A stretch of DNA of 37,226 nt from Planctomycetaceae bacterium (GTDB lineage: Bacteria; Planctomycetota; Planctomycetia; Pirellulales; Thermoguttaceae): NCBI GenBank assembly GCA_009783865.1, contig WRCR01000002.1, forward strand, positions 1 to 37,226, given 5' to 3'. Of this stretch, positions 1 to 8,414 are shown one piece after another. Positions within the stretch are counted from its first letter, which is position 1. Every line of letters starts with the position of its first letter. A program made the translations under genes and the position numbers. A model generated the notes under the pieces. That model saw nothing but the letters and a program-made list of their open reading frames with translations, had not been told where the DNA came from and did no database searches.

Positions 1-67
1 CTTCCTCTGATTGAAAGTTGGCAATCCAATCCTTGCCGCCGTTTTGAATCTCCCGCAATTCATTCAA

Positions 68-1435
68 TTACGCATTGAAATCGCTTTTGATGAAGCCGCC
101 TTCCTTGACGTTTAGCGGAATATCTTCCTTCAACGCAGCTGATAACAAATCCGCAAGTTCCGTGCAAGGGTCAATAGAACCGCAGAGACCGGCAAACAAT
201 CCGCTCTGCATTTTCTCCAGCGGCTTGCGAAGCGGCGGCAGAAGTTTCAAGGTTCTTCCTATCATCGAGAAGTCCCGCGGCGTTCCCCGATTCTGTACGA
301 CTCTCGTCAGTATCCGCTGTAAATCATAGACCTGCCGCAGATAATTTTGTATTTCCGCAATGACCGGCAGGTTGTTGGACAACTCTTCAACGGCATCGAG
401 GCGTTCATTGATTTCACTGATGTTTAGCAGCGGATTTGCAACGGCTTCGGCAAGTTCCCGCGAACCCATCGGCGTAATACATTTATCTAGAACGCCTAGC
501 AGCGAACCCTCCCGTTTGCCGCCGCGAATTGTACGGGTGATTTCCAGCATGCGCCGGCTTGATTCGTCAATCTCCAGCGAACTGTTGAGACGGTATGCCG
601 TTATTGAATCGATGTGAACGGAGGACTGCCGCTGTGTTTCGTTGACATAATCCAGCACCGCACCGGCAGCACGGATTGCGGGCAAGTCAAGCGCGTCATC
701 GGTAAAGCCGAAGCCCTCCAGCGTTGCAGTACCGAATTGCTTCAGCAACAACTGATAAGCGGATTGAAGATTGAAAACCCAGTCGGGACGCTTGCTGATT
801 TGTATGTTCGTTTGCGGCGGCAGGGAAAATGTTTCGCTTTCACTGTAAATGATTTCGGTCGGTGACACACGGGCAATGTGTTCGGCAAGATGTTCCAGCG
901 GAACTGATGCGGCGTAAAACGCACCGGTCGAAAGTTCCAGCCAAGCAATTCCCGCTGTTGTGTTCGATAGTGTTTCTTGACGAACATTCCTCGTTTTCGT
1001 GTTTTGTTTGATGTCTTCGATGTAAAATGCAAGCAGGTAATTGGATTCCTTTGGGTCGAGCAGCGTTTCTTCGGTGATGGTACCGGCTGTGACAATGCGT
1101 GTGACAGCCCGCTTGACGATTTGCCCTTGTTTGAGTGTTTTCGGGTCTTCCATTTGTTCGCAGACAGCGGCGCGGTATCCGGCTGCGATGATTTTCGCAA
1201 TGTAAGAGTCGAGTTGATGGTGCGGAAAGCCCGCCATTGGTGTGCCGTCTGCCCCTTTTTCGCGGCTGGTTAGAGTTAACCCCAGCAGTCGGGCGGCGGT
1301 CTTGGCATCGTCGTAAAACATTTCGTTGAAGTCGCCCATTCGGAAGAGGAGCAGTGCTTCGGGACAAATTCTTTTTGCCTCGTGATACTGCTTCATCATC
1401 GGCGATAATTTCGGCTCAAACGCTGACGAAAGCAT
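68..1435 (-). CDS. mutS: DNA mismatch repair protein MutS, N-terminal part; ORF ends at an in-frame TAA although MutS homology continues to the window edge
   Basis: Translation has MutS domain I signatures (SPMMKQYHEAK..LLFRMGDFNEMFYDDAK, GTPMAGFPHHQLDSYIAKIIAAGYRAAVCEQMEDP, LDPKESNYLLA). After TAA (68-70) the same frame reads LNELREIQNGGKDWIANFQSEE, matching the conserved MutS (E)LDELR..GKxWIA segment. Confidence 0.93.
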   Translation of the reverse strand: MLSSAFEPKLSPMMKQYHEAKRICPEALLLFRMGDFNEMFYDDAKTAARLLGLTLTSREKGADGTPMAGFPHHQLDSYIAKIIAAGYRAAVCEQMEDPKTLKQGQIVKRAVTRIVTAGTITEETLLDPKESNYLLAFYIEDIKQNTKTRNVRQETLSNTTAGIAWLELSTGAFYAASVPLEHLAEHIARVSPTEIIYSESETFSLPPQTNIQISKRPDWVFNLQSAYQLLLKQFGTATLEGFGFTDDALDLPAIRAAGAVLDYVNETQRQSSVHIDSITAYRLNSSLEIDESSRRMLEITRTIRGGKREGSLLGVLDKCITPMGSRELAEAVANPLLNISEINERLDAVEELSNNLPVIAEIQNYLRQVYDLQRILTRVVQNRGTPRDFSMIGRTLKLLPPLRKPLEKMQSGLFAGLCGSIDPCTELADLLSAALKEDIPLNVKEGGFIKSDFNA

Positions 1436-1554
1436 TGAAAATCAAAGACGGGTGAAACATCGGTAAAGACATTGATTTTATCGGGTGTTTGGGAATATTC
1501 AATAGTGTTTAGCAATATTTTGTTTGTCGGGAGACGAGAAAATACACTCACTTT

Positions 1555-2106
1555 TTACAACTGCTTGATTTCCTCTTCGGGCAGTTCGGTAATGTCGATA
1601 ATATCGGCGATGGAATATCCCTTTGCTTTCATATTGCGGGCAGTTTCTATTTTACCTTCGATTTTACCTTCGGCTCTTCCTTTTTCTATTCCTTTTCTGG
1701 TCGCATTTCGCATCGTAGCAGCGTAGTCCATGCGCCATAACTCGTGCTTGTCGTATTCCATCCTCGCCTGCTCATCGGCGGACAACTGCTTCACCATTGC
1801 AACCACTTCTTCAAACACCGGCTTTTTTTTCGCTATCATTTCGTACTCCTCTCTGTTCTTTGCCCTAATCAGCATCAGCCAATCAAACAATTCAGTAGTA
1901 TCACTCTTTTTCGGCAGCTCAAGCGTATGAATTTCTTTCAAGTCCGTCAACTCTACCTTGTGCTTGGCATCGTAATAATACCTAAACGTGTGATGATACT
2001 CCGCACTATTCGGTATTACAATGAAGTCCGTGATAACTATAGTGATCACCTGCTTGATAACACCGTAGTCATCGCCTTCACCGATTTGCTCGGTAATCGT
2101 AAAACA
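1555..2106 (-). pseudogene. C-terminal fragment of an Rpn/PD-(D/E)XK nuclease family putative transposase (PDDEXK_2-like)
   Basis: Frame reads CFTITEQIGEGDDYGVIKQVITIVITDFIVI...LELPKK..ELFDWLMLIRAKNREEYEMIAKKKPVFEEVVAMVKQLSADEQARMEYDKHELWRMDYAATMRNATRKGIEKGRAEGKIEGKIETARNMKAKGYSIADI, typical of the C-terminal half of Rpn-type proteins. The N-terminal half is absent; stop TAG at 2107-2109. Confidence 0.7.
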
Positions 2107-2118
2107 CTAGCTAATAAC

Positions 2119-2138
2119 CGGCGGGGGTATCCCCGCCG
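2119..2138. repeat. palindromic mini-element
   Basis: CGGCGGGG-GTAT-CCCCGCCG. Confidence 0.7.
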
Positions 2139-2149
2139 CTCTTATACAT

Positions 2150-3451
2150 CTACCTTGACTTCGGATTTAACGGCAGAGGTTCCGGCAAGTTTTCCTGCAA
2201 CTCCTTCTCGGCTGAACGCATGAACGGCGAATAAGTCCCCTGCCGTATTGCCGGAAGTCCTATTTCAACACCCTTCTGAACTTCGACCGTTTTCGCTTCG
2301 GAAACCTTCGCCGGAGCAGAAGTCAGCGATGCCGTTTGTACTACAGAAGTTGCCGGTCCGGAAAATGAAAGCGAAGCAGACGCATCATTGCGGATTTCAT
2401 TTTCCTTCATCGCAGGATTTTTCGATGCAGCAAACGATACCGCCGCACGGTTTTCGGATGCGTCGTCTTGCTTAATGACATCTCTTTCGATAACATTATT
2501 CGCAATAGGGATTTTTACTTCGGCAACTTTCGGCTGCGGGATTGCGGCAGCATTAGCTGCACTATCCAAGAGGCGAATCGGCTGTTTCAATACGGCTTGG
2601 AACGAAACATCCCTTGCAGGCAATTCCTGTGTTTCCGGTTCTAGTATTTCCGTTTGAAGTTCCGCCGTCATAGCGGTTTCCGCAGATGTTTCAACTGATT
2701 GTTTCGCTTGTTCGATTTGATGCGGTATAACCCGCAGCCGTCCTTCGCGGGATGCCGCTGCCAGTTTTTCCGCCTGTCCGTTTTCCAGCAAAAGAGAGAT
2801 GCTTTGAATCTTTCTGCCGCCGGACACGACTTCCTTCGCATTGACTTGATGAACGGCAACATTTCTCAAAACGATTTTTCTGTCTTCACTGCCGGTCTCC
2901 GTGTTGTCCATTGAGTAATACTTGTCGAGGACAAGGTTTTTCATACGGACGAATTCGCCGGTCTCTGCCTGCTTCGGTACACAATGAATGTCAACTTTCG
3001 CACCGGCAGTAATGAACTGCGTGAGCGGTTTGTCCGCTTCGACAACGCTGTTTCCTACCCGCAGGTTTCCGATTTCAAGCGACACAATCTGCGAACCGGC
3101 AGGAAAATACTCTGCTGTATTACCTGCGGCACTTCTCTGTAAGAGCAAGTCCTCACAGATAGGACAGTCTTTGATGAGCGGGTATGCCGGTTTGCGGCGA
3201 TACACCTGCATAAAGTCGGCTATTGCCTGCTCCGGTATTTCATCAACAGGAACGTCTTTGAAAACAACATACTCCGCCGTTATTTCCGTTCCAAGAGGGA
3301 TTTCCTTTTGCGCAACGAGAATTTTTATCGTCGGTCTTTGCTGAACTACCTCAACCGGCTTCGTACTAAGAAAGAAGTACGCGATAGAACGAGCAGTAAT
3401 TATCCCGATTACAAACGAGAGCAACAATAACACCCAGCCGCTGGTACGCAT
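2150..3451 (-). CDS. cpaB: CpaB/RcpC-like Flp pilus assembly protein with SAF domain (start chosen at MRTSGWVLLLL)
   Basis: N-terminal TM followed by VLVAQKEIPLGTEITAEYVVFKDVP (SAF-like), YPLIKDCPICEDLL and AGAKVDIHCVPK, typical of the CpaB family. The ORF track starts earlier (3661), but the signal-like start is at 3451. Confidence 0.72.
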   Translation of the reverse strand: MRTSGWVLLLLSFVIGIITARSIAYFFLSTKPVEVVQQRPTIKILVAQKEIPLGTEITAEYVVFKDVPVDEIPEQAIADFMQVYRRKPAYPLIKDCPICEDLLLQRSAAGNTAEYFPAGSQIVSLEIGNLRVGNSVVEADKPLTQFITAGAKVDIHCVPKQAETGEFVRMKNLVLDKYYSMDNTETGSEDRKIVLRNVAVHQVNAKEVVSGGRKIQSISLLLENGQAEKLAAASREGRLRVIPHQIEQAKQSVETSAETAMTAELQTEILEPETQELPARDVSFQAVLKQPIRLLDSAANAAAIPQPKVAEVKIPIANNVIERDVIKQDDASENRAAVSFAASKNPAMKENEIRNDASASLSFSGPATSVVQTASLTSAPAKVSEAKTVEVQKGVEIGLPAIRQGTYSPFMRSAEKELQENLPEPLPLNPKSR

Positions 3452-3722
3452 ATTCTTACCGCCTATTCGTTGACAAAAAGTCCCTCCATGCCTTATCGGC
3501 GTTTTAGAGGACCGAACTTTAACGACATCGTTTAACCCTGTTGCCAAAAAAGGTGAGAAAAACCCCTCCAACCACCTAACATCAAGCCCTAAATTAAAAA
3601 AATTTTTCGACATAACCCCTTGAAAACAAAACATTTCCGTAAATTGTATCATTTTGCACATGGTGACTACCTATTTTAACGTTATTTTACCTATTTTGAC
3701 AATTAGTGGTGAGTTGCGAGAG

Positions 3723-3741
3723 CCGCCGACTGCGTCGGCGG
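3723..3741. repeat. palindromic mini-element, GCCGCCGAC subfamily
   Basis: CCGCCGAC-TGC-GTCGGCGG, followed by gtacaacc. Confidence 0.7.
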
Positions 3742-4021
3742 AGTACAACCGGCGCAAATACTAACACACCCCCTAAACTTGGCAAGAGCAAAAAGTGCCA
3801 GTTTGAGCGGCGAGTGGTGAGTTGCGAGCGGAGAGCGGTGAGTTGCGAGAACAAAGCCGCAAGTGAAGGCGGATGTATCGTTTTTTGGGCAGCCGCCGCC
3901 GAAACTTGCAATAAAAACTAAAATTTTTTCTTTTTTCTATTGCAATTATCACGGAAAGCAATTATAATGGTCACAGATAGTAGTTTTTTTATTTATCATT
4001 CGTTCACAAGGAGTTTTTTCT

Positions 4022-5233
4022 ATGCGAAATTATGCAACGAAAATAGGCGATTTGAGGGGGGGAAACGAAACAATACGAGCGGCGGACGATAAACCGCCAT
4101 CCGGCAGTTATCACTGCCGGCTCTTAAGAGCATTTACCCTCGTTGAACTTCTAGTCGTCATCGCCATTATCGGCGTTCTTATTGCTTTGCTCTTGCCTGC
4201 CGTGCAAGCCGCCCGCGAGGCGGCAAGAAGAATGTCGTGCTCAAACAAACTCAAGCAAATCGTGCTGGGGGCGCACAACTATCACGATGTCAACCATGCG
4301 CTGTTTGCGAGTTTGAGTCAAGGCCGGCTTTCTCCCGACCAAACGGCAAATGCCGGCAACTACGACCGCAACAGCGGCTGGACGAGATTGTTTCCGTTTG
4401 TTGAACTGGCTCCGCTGTGGGACGCAATTATGACCACTAATATCGGCAGCGCAGTGGGAAGCAGTTCGTTAAGTACAACCAATCCGGCTGCCGCGGTTAT
4501 ATCTTCGTTTGTCTGTCCTTCTTCGGAAAATCAGAAAAAACCTACCACTGTATATTCACTAAGCAATTACCGGATGTGCCAAGGCGATAATGCAAATTAC
4601 GCCGGCGGCGGCATAAGTAATCCCGAGGTTAATGTGCGCGGCATGTTCGGCAAGTCGATTTGGCACCCGCTTTCCGCCGTTGTTGACGGTACAAGTAATA
4701 CTGTCTTTTTCGGTGAACGGGAAAACGCGCTGGCAGCAACCAACTGGAATACTTCTACCCGAATGATTAAAAACCATGCCGAATACGGCAGCACTTTTAG
4801 TACTTTCAGCGGTAGCATCAGTACTACTAATCCCATGTATTTGGTGAGCCGTCAGACCTGTCTTAATACGGTCGGAGCGAACGGGTTTTATAAGACCTCA
4901 ATCGCCGCCGCCGATATGCGGAATTACTGGAGCAATCTTTATGACGGCGCGAATTTCATCAACCGGTTTTCGACAATTATTGCGCCCAACGGACCTTCTT
5001 GTACTCACGGAAACAACGGCAGCATGATGACAGCGACTAGCAATCACAGCGGCGGCGTACAGGTTGCGCTGGGAGACGGCAGTGTGCGGTTCGTTTCGGA
5101 AACGATTGACACCGGCAGCGGCGATAATTTCTACGGCACCGGAACGGCGAGTGCAACGGCACAAGGCGAATCGCCTTTCGGCGTTTGGGGCGCAATGGGA
5201 AGCCGCGATGGCGGAGAAAGTAAAACACTGTAA
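4022..5233 (+). CDS. DUF1559 domain-containing prepilin-like (type II pseudopilin-like) protein with extended leader
   Basis: [55 protein letters not shown]-terminal H-(x)[14 protein letters not shown]...[12 protein letters not shown]. Confidence 0.93.
   Translation: MRNYATKIGDLRGGNETIRAADDKPPSGSYHCRLLRAFTLVELLVVIAIIGVLIALLLPAVQAAREAARRMSCSNKLKQIVLGAHNYHDVNHALFASLSQGRLSPDQTANAGNYDRNSGWTRLFPFVELAPLWDAIMTTNIGSAVGSSSLSTTNPAAAVISSFVCPSSENQKKPTTVYSLSNYRMCQGDNANYAGGGISNPEVNVRGMFGKSIWHPLSAVVDGTSNTVFFGERENALAATNWNTSTRMIKNHAEYGSTFSTFSGSISTTNPMYLVSRQTCLNTVGANGFYKTSIAAADMRNYWSNLYDGANFINRFSTIIAPNGPSCTHGNNGSMMTATSNHSGGVQVALGDGSVRFVSETIDTGSGDNFYGTGTASATAQGESPFGVWGAMGSRDGGESKTL
4101..4120. repeat. palindromic mini-element inside DUF1559 leader, TATC-loop subfamily
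   Basis: CCGGCAGT-TATC-ACTGCCGG, preceded by GGCGGacgataaaCCGCC (4081-4098). Confidence 0.75.
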
Positions 5234-5249
5234 TTTAACCATAGTTTAG

Positions 5250-5277
5250 CCGCCGACTTTCACTTTCAAGCCGACGG
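5250..5277. repeat. degenerate palindromic mini-element, GCCGCCGAC subfamily
   Basis: tttagCCGCCGACTTtcactttcAAGcCGaCGGtacaa (two arm mismatches). Confidence 0.5.
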
Positions 5278-5331
5278 TACAAATACGTAACATTTTTTTT
5301 ATCATAACATTTTTTATAAGGAACAACAAAA

Positions 5332-6435
5332 ATGAAAACAAACAGAAATGCTTTTACCCACGTTGAATTACTAGTCGTCATCGCCATTATCGGCGTTTTA
5401 ATTGCTTTGCTTTTGCCTGCTGTTCAGGCAGCCCGTGAAGCCGCAAGACGTATGGCGTGTTCGAACAAACTTAAACAAATCGTGTTAGGGGCGCATAACT
5501 ACCACGATGTCAATGATGGTTTGCCCGCTTGCGGAAAGCGGGGTCCCTATCCGGGACAAATTATTGTCACGACAAATAGTAACCGTCAGAACCGAAACAG
5601 CGGTTGGCCTAGTTTGTTTCCGTTTGTCGAATTGGCGGCTCAATTCGAGCAGTTGGCGCAGACCGATTTCGACCCTTGCGGTTTGACCGGGTTAGGAGCA
5701 GGTGCTTTGCGGGGTACAAACCTTATGTTGTTCATCTGCCCTTCTTCGCAAAACCAAAAGAAATCCGCTGGTACAGTGTCAATTTCCAACTATAGGATGT
5801 GTCAGGGCGACAATGCACACGCTATTAGTTATACTGCACAGGAAGCACAAAACCGCGGTGCCTTCGGATGCATGAGTTGGCTGCCGTTTGCCTCAATCTC
5901 TGATGGTACAAGCAACACAATCTTTTTCAGCGAGCGGGAAAACGCGAATCCCGATGGCGGTTGGTCTGCAAACTTTACCCGAATGATAATAGATAACAAT
6001 GAGTACGACAACAGCCAGGGTACTTTCACGACTACTTATCTGGTGAGTCGTCAGACCTGCCTTAACACGGTCGGACCTAACGGAATGTATAAGGATTCAA
6101 TCAGTTCCGCAACCAATATGCGGAACTATTGGGGTTCTCTTTACGATGGGGCGCAGTTTGTTTCGATGTTTTGTACTATCATTCCGCCGAATGGACCGAG
6201 TTGTTCTAACGGCAATACCAACGGAATAATACCGCCTTCGAGCCGGCACAGCGGCGGCGTACAGGCTGCAATGGGAGACGGCAGTGTGCGGTTCGTTTCG
6301 GACACGATTGATGCCGGCAACGGTGATAACTTCTACGGCACCGGAACGGCGAGCAATTTAGCAACCGGACCGTCGCCTTTCGGCGTTTGGGGCGCATTAG
6401 GAAGCCGCAACGGAAAAGAGAGTAAAACACTTTAA
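5332..6435 (+). CDS. DUF1559 domain-containing prepilin-like protein
   Basis: [48 protein letters not shown]...[14 protein letters not shown]-like aaggaac upstream. Confidence 0.93.
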   Translation: MKTNRNAFTHVELLVVIAIIGVLIALLLPAVQAAREAARRMACSNKLKQIVLGAHNYHDVNDGLPACGKRGPYPGQIIVTTNSNRQNRNSGWPSLFPFVELAAQFEQLAQTDFDPCGLTGLGAGALRGTNLMLFICPSSQNQKKSAGTVSISNYRMCQGDNAHAISYTAQEAQNRGAFGCMSWLPFASISDGTSNTIFFSERENANPDGGWSANFTRMIIDNNEYDNSQGTFTTTYLVSRQTCLNTVGPNGMYKDSISSATNMRNYWGSLYDGAQFVSMFCTIIPPNGPSCSNGNTNGIIPPSSRHSGGVQAAMGDGSVRFVSDTIDAGNGDNFYGTGTASNLATGPSPFGVWGALGSRNGKESKTL

Positions 6436-6448
6436 TTGATGAGTTTAG

Positions 6449-6469
6449 CCGCCGACATTAAGTCGGCGG
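6449..6469. repeat. palindromic mini-element, GCCGCCGAC subfamily
   Basis: tttagCCGCCGAC-ATTAA-GTCGGCGGtacaac. Confidence 0.7.
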
Positions 6470-6500
6470 TACAACCACTTTTTTTCAAGGAACAATAAAA

Positions 6501-7619
6501 ATGAAAATAAACAGATACGCTTTTACCCTCGTTGAATTACTAGTCGTCATCGCCATTATCGGCGTTTTAATTGCTTTGCTTTTGCCTGCTGTTCAGGCAG
6601 CCCGTGAAGCCGCAAGACGTATGACATGTTCAAACAAACTCAAACAAATCGTGCTGGGTTCGCATAACTATCACGATGTCAACGACGCTCTGCCGTGTAC
6701 TTCGCAACCTGGCAATTATCCGCTGCAAACGGGCGATGCTACTACCAGAGAACGAAACAGCGGGTGGCCCAAGTTGTTTCCGTATGTAGAATTGTCCGCA
6801 CAATTCGATGCTTTGATGAGTTACGACATAGGCAAACTAACTGACAGCGGCTTTGCCCCCGGTGCCGCCGATAATCCCGTGCGGGCGAATTTAACACTGT
6901 TTCTCTGTCCTTCTTCGGCAAACCAAAGAAAGGACGAAGCAACTATGTCTATCTCTAACTACCGAATGTGCCAGGGCGACAACACAAACGCAACTAGTTA
7001 TACCGCAAAAGAGGCGCAACTGCGCGGCGCTTTCGGCACTATGAGTTGGTTCCCGCTTGCTTCCATTGTTGATGGTACCAGCAACACTGCTTTCTTCAGC
7101 GAACGAGAAAACGGAACAACAACGGGACAAACTACCAACTGGAATACTCTTTCCGGAATGATTAAAGATAACAACGAATATGGGAACAGTCAAGGTACTT
7201 TCTCTTCTGCGTCGCCTTGGTATCTGGTGAGCCGTCAGACCTGTCTCAACACGGTTGGAACTGACGGGCAATATAAGACCGCCTTAATAAGTACCGCCAG
7301 TATGCGGAATTATTTCGGCAACCTTTATGACGGTGCAAAGTTTATTACGTGTTTCGCAACGATTATTCCTCCGAATGGACCGAGTTGTTTTCACGGTAAT
7401 AATTGCGGAATGCTGACTGCAACAAGTAACCACAGCGGCGGCGTTCAGGTTGCGATGGGAGACGGCAGCGTGCGGTTCATTTCGGAAACTATTGATTCCG
7501 GCAGCGGCGACAACTTTTACGGCTCTGGAACGGCGGGCGTAACTGCAACCGGTCCTTCGCCCTTCGGTGTTTGGGGCGCACTAGGAAGCCGCAACGGAAA
7601 AGAGAGTAAGGCACCGTAA
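6501..7619 (+). CDS. DUF1559 domain-containing prepilin-like protein
   Basis: [48 protein letters not shown]...[14 protein letters not shown]-like aaggaac upstream. Confidence 0.94.
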   Translation: MKINRYAFTLVELLVVIAIIGVLIALLLPAVQAAREAARRMTCSNKLKQIVLGSHNYHDVNDALPCTSQPGNYPLQTGDATTRERNSGWPKLFPYVELSAQFDALMSYDIGKLTDSGFAPGAADNPVRANLTLFLCPSSANQRKDEATMSISNYRMCQGDNTNATSYTAKEAQLRGAFGTMSWFPLASIVDGTSNTAFFSERENGTTTGQTTNWNTLSGMIKDNNEYGNSQGTFSSASPWYLVSRQTCLNTVGTDGQYKTALISTASMRNYFGNLYDGAKFITCFATIIPPNGPSCFHGNNCGMLTATSNHSGGVQVAMGDGSVRFISETIDSGSGDNFYGSGTAGVTATGPSPFGVWGALGSRNGKESKAP

Positions 7620-7751
7620 ATTCGTCTGAACCGCTTATTACATTGATTAAATGATTACCGTGATTTTTTGTTAAACATTATTCGTAATATAAATAGAGTT
7701 GTTCGGGAACCGACATTTCTGCGCAGGCAGGAATCCAGAGGAACGGGTATA

Positions 7752-7790
7752 ACCTTTTACGTCTAGATTCCCGCTTTCGCGGGAATGACG
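7752..7790. repeat. REP-like repeat with ATTCCCGC/GCGGGAAT palindrome
   Basis: accttttacgtctagATTCCCGCtttcGCGGGAATgacg, shared with 27096-27133. Confidence 0.8.
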
Positions 7791-7868
7791 GCTTTGGAGT
7801 TTCCGAACAGGTCTAATGTAATCAAAGGTTCAGAAACATTTTTTAACCAAACCCTAGAAAGAAAATTT

Positions 7869-8363
7869 ATGAGAACAGTATTGCTTTTGTGTTTATCTAT
7901 GCTGCTTTTAACCGGTTGCGGTACGCCGAAGCCGGAAGGAATGCCCGACTTGTATCCGGTTAAAGTGAAAGTCCACGATGGCGGCAAAGCACTCGACGTT
8001 ATCGGCGTGGAATTTTATAAAACGGGTGAGGCGACCCAGTATTCGCTGGGCGGAGTGACCGACTCTTCCGGCAATGCCGACGTTCTGACGATTAGCGGAA
8101 AATTCACCGGCAAAGGTCTTCCCGCCGGTTCTTACCGCGTTGTGCTGCGGCAGCGTGTCGAAATTCCGGCGGAGTTGCAGGAAGACGAAAACGTTGAGTT
8201 GTCGGATTCCGCACGACTGGAACTGGAAAAGAAACGGAAAAAGTTTATGGACGAAAATCTGAAATTTTCATCGAAGTTATCTAGTCCAGCAGAAACGCCG
8301 CTGAAAATTGAGGTTTCTCAATCCGGCGGCGAATTAGATGTTGACGTTTCGCAATATAAATAA
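7869..8363 (+). CDS. small lipoprotein with carboxypeptidase-regulatory-like fold
   Basis: Lipobox LLLTGCGTP after signal peptide MRTVLLLCLSMLLLTGC; body VKVHDGGKALDVIGVEFYK..GGVTDSSGNADVLTISGKFTGKGLPAGSYRVVLR; common neighbour of DUF1559 genes. Confidence 0.75.
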   Translation: MRTVLLLCLSMLLLTGCGTPKPEGMPDLYPVKVKVHDGGKALDVIGVEFYKTGEATQYSLGGVTDSSGNADVLTISGKFTGKGLPAGSYRVVLRQRVEIPAELQEDENVELSDSARLELEKKRKKFMDENLKFSSKLSSPAETPLKIEVSQSGGELDVDVSQYK

Positions 8364-8371
8364 GCGGCATC

Positions 8372-8405
8372 GTTTAGCGGCGGTTCGCAGAACCGCCTGC
8401 TGAAC
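8372..8405. repeat. palindromic mini-element, TTCGYARAA subfamily, with outer arms
   Basis: GTTTAGC-GGCGGTTC-GCA-GAACCGCC-T-GCTGAAC. Confidence 0.75.
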
Positions 8406-8414
8406 AGAAATCTA

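Noticed and set aside
840-1367. Overlapping ORFs in alternative frames of mutS and of the 1092-aa gene
   Set aside because: Arg/Ser/His-rich low-information translations nested in clear coding sequence.
3706-3849. Three copies of gtggtgagttgcgag-like 15-mers in the cpaB/DUF1559 spacer
   Set aside because: Probably decayed low-complexity spacer DNA; not enough structure to name as an element.
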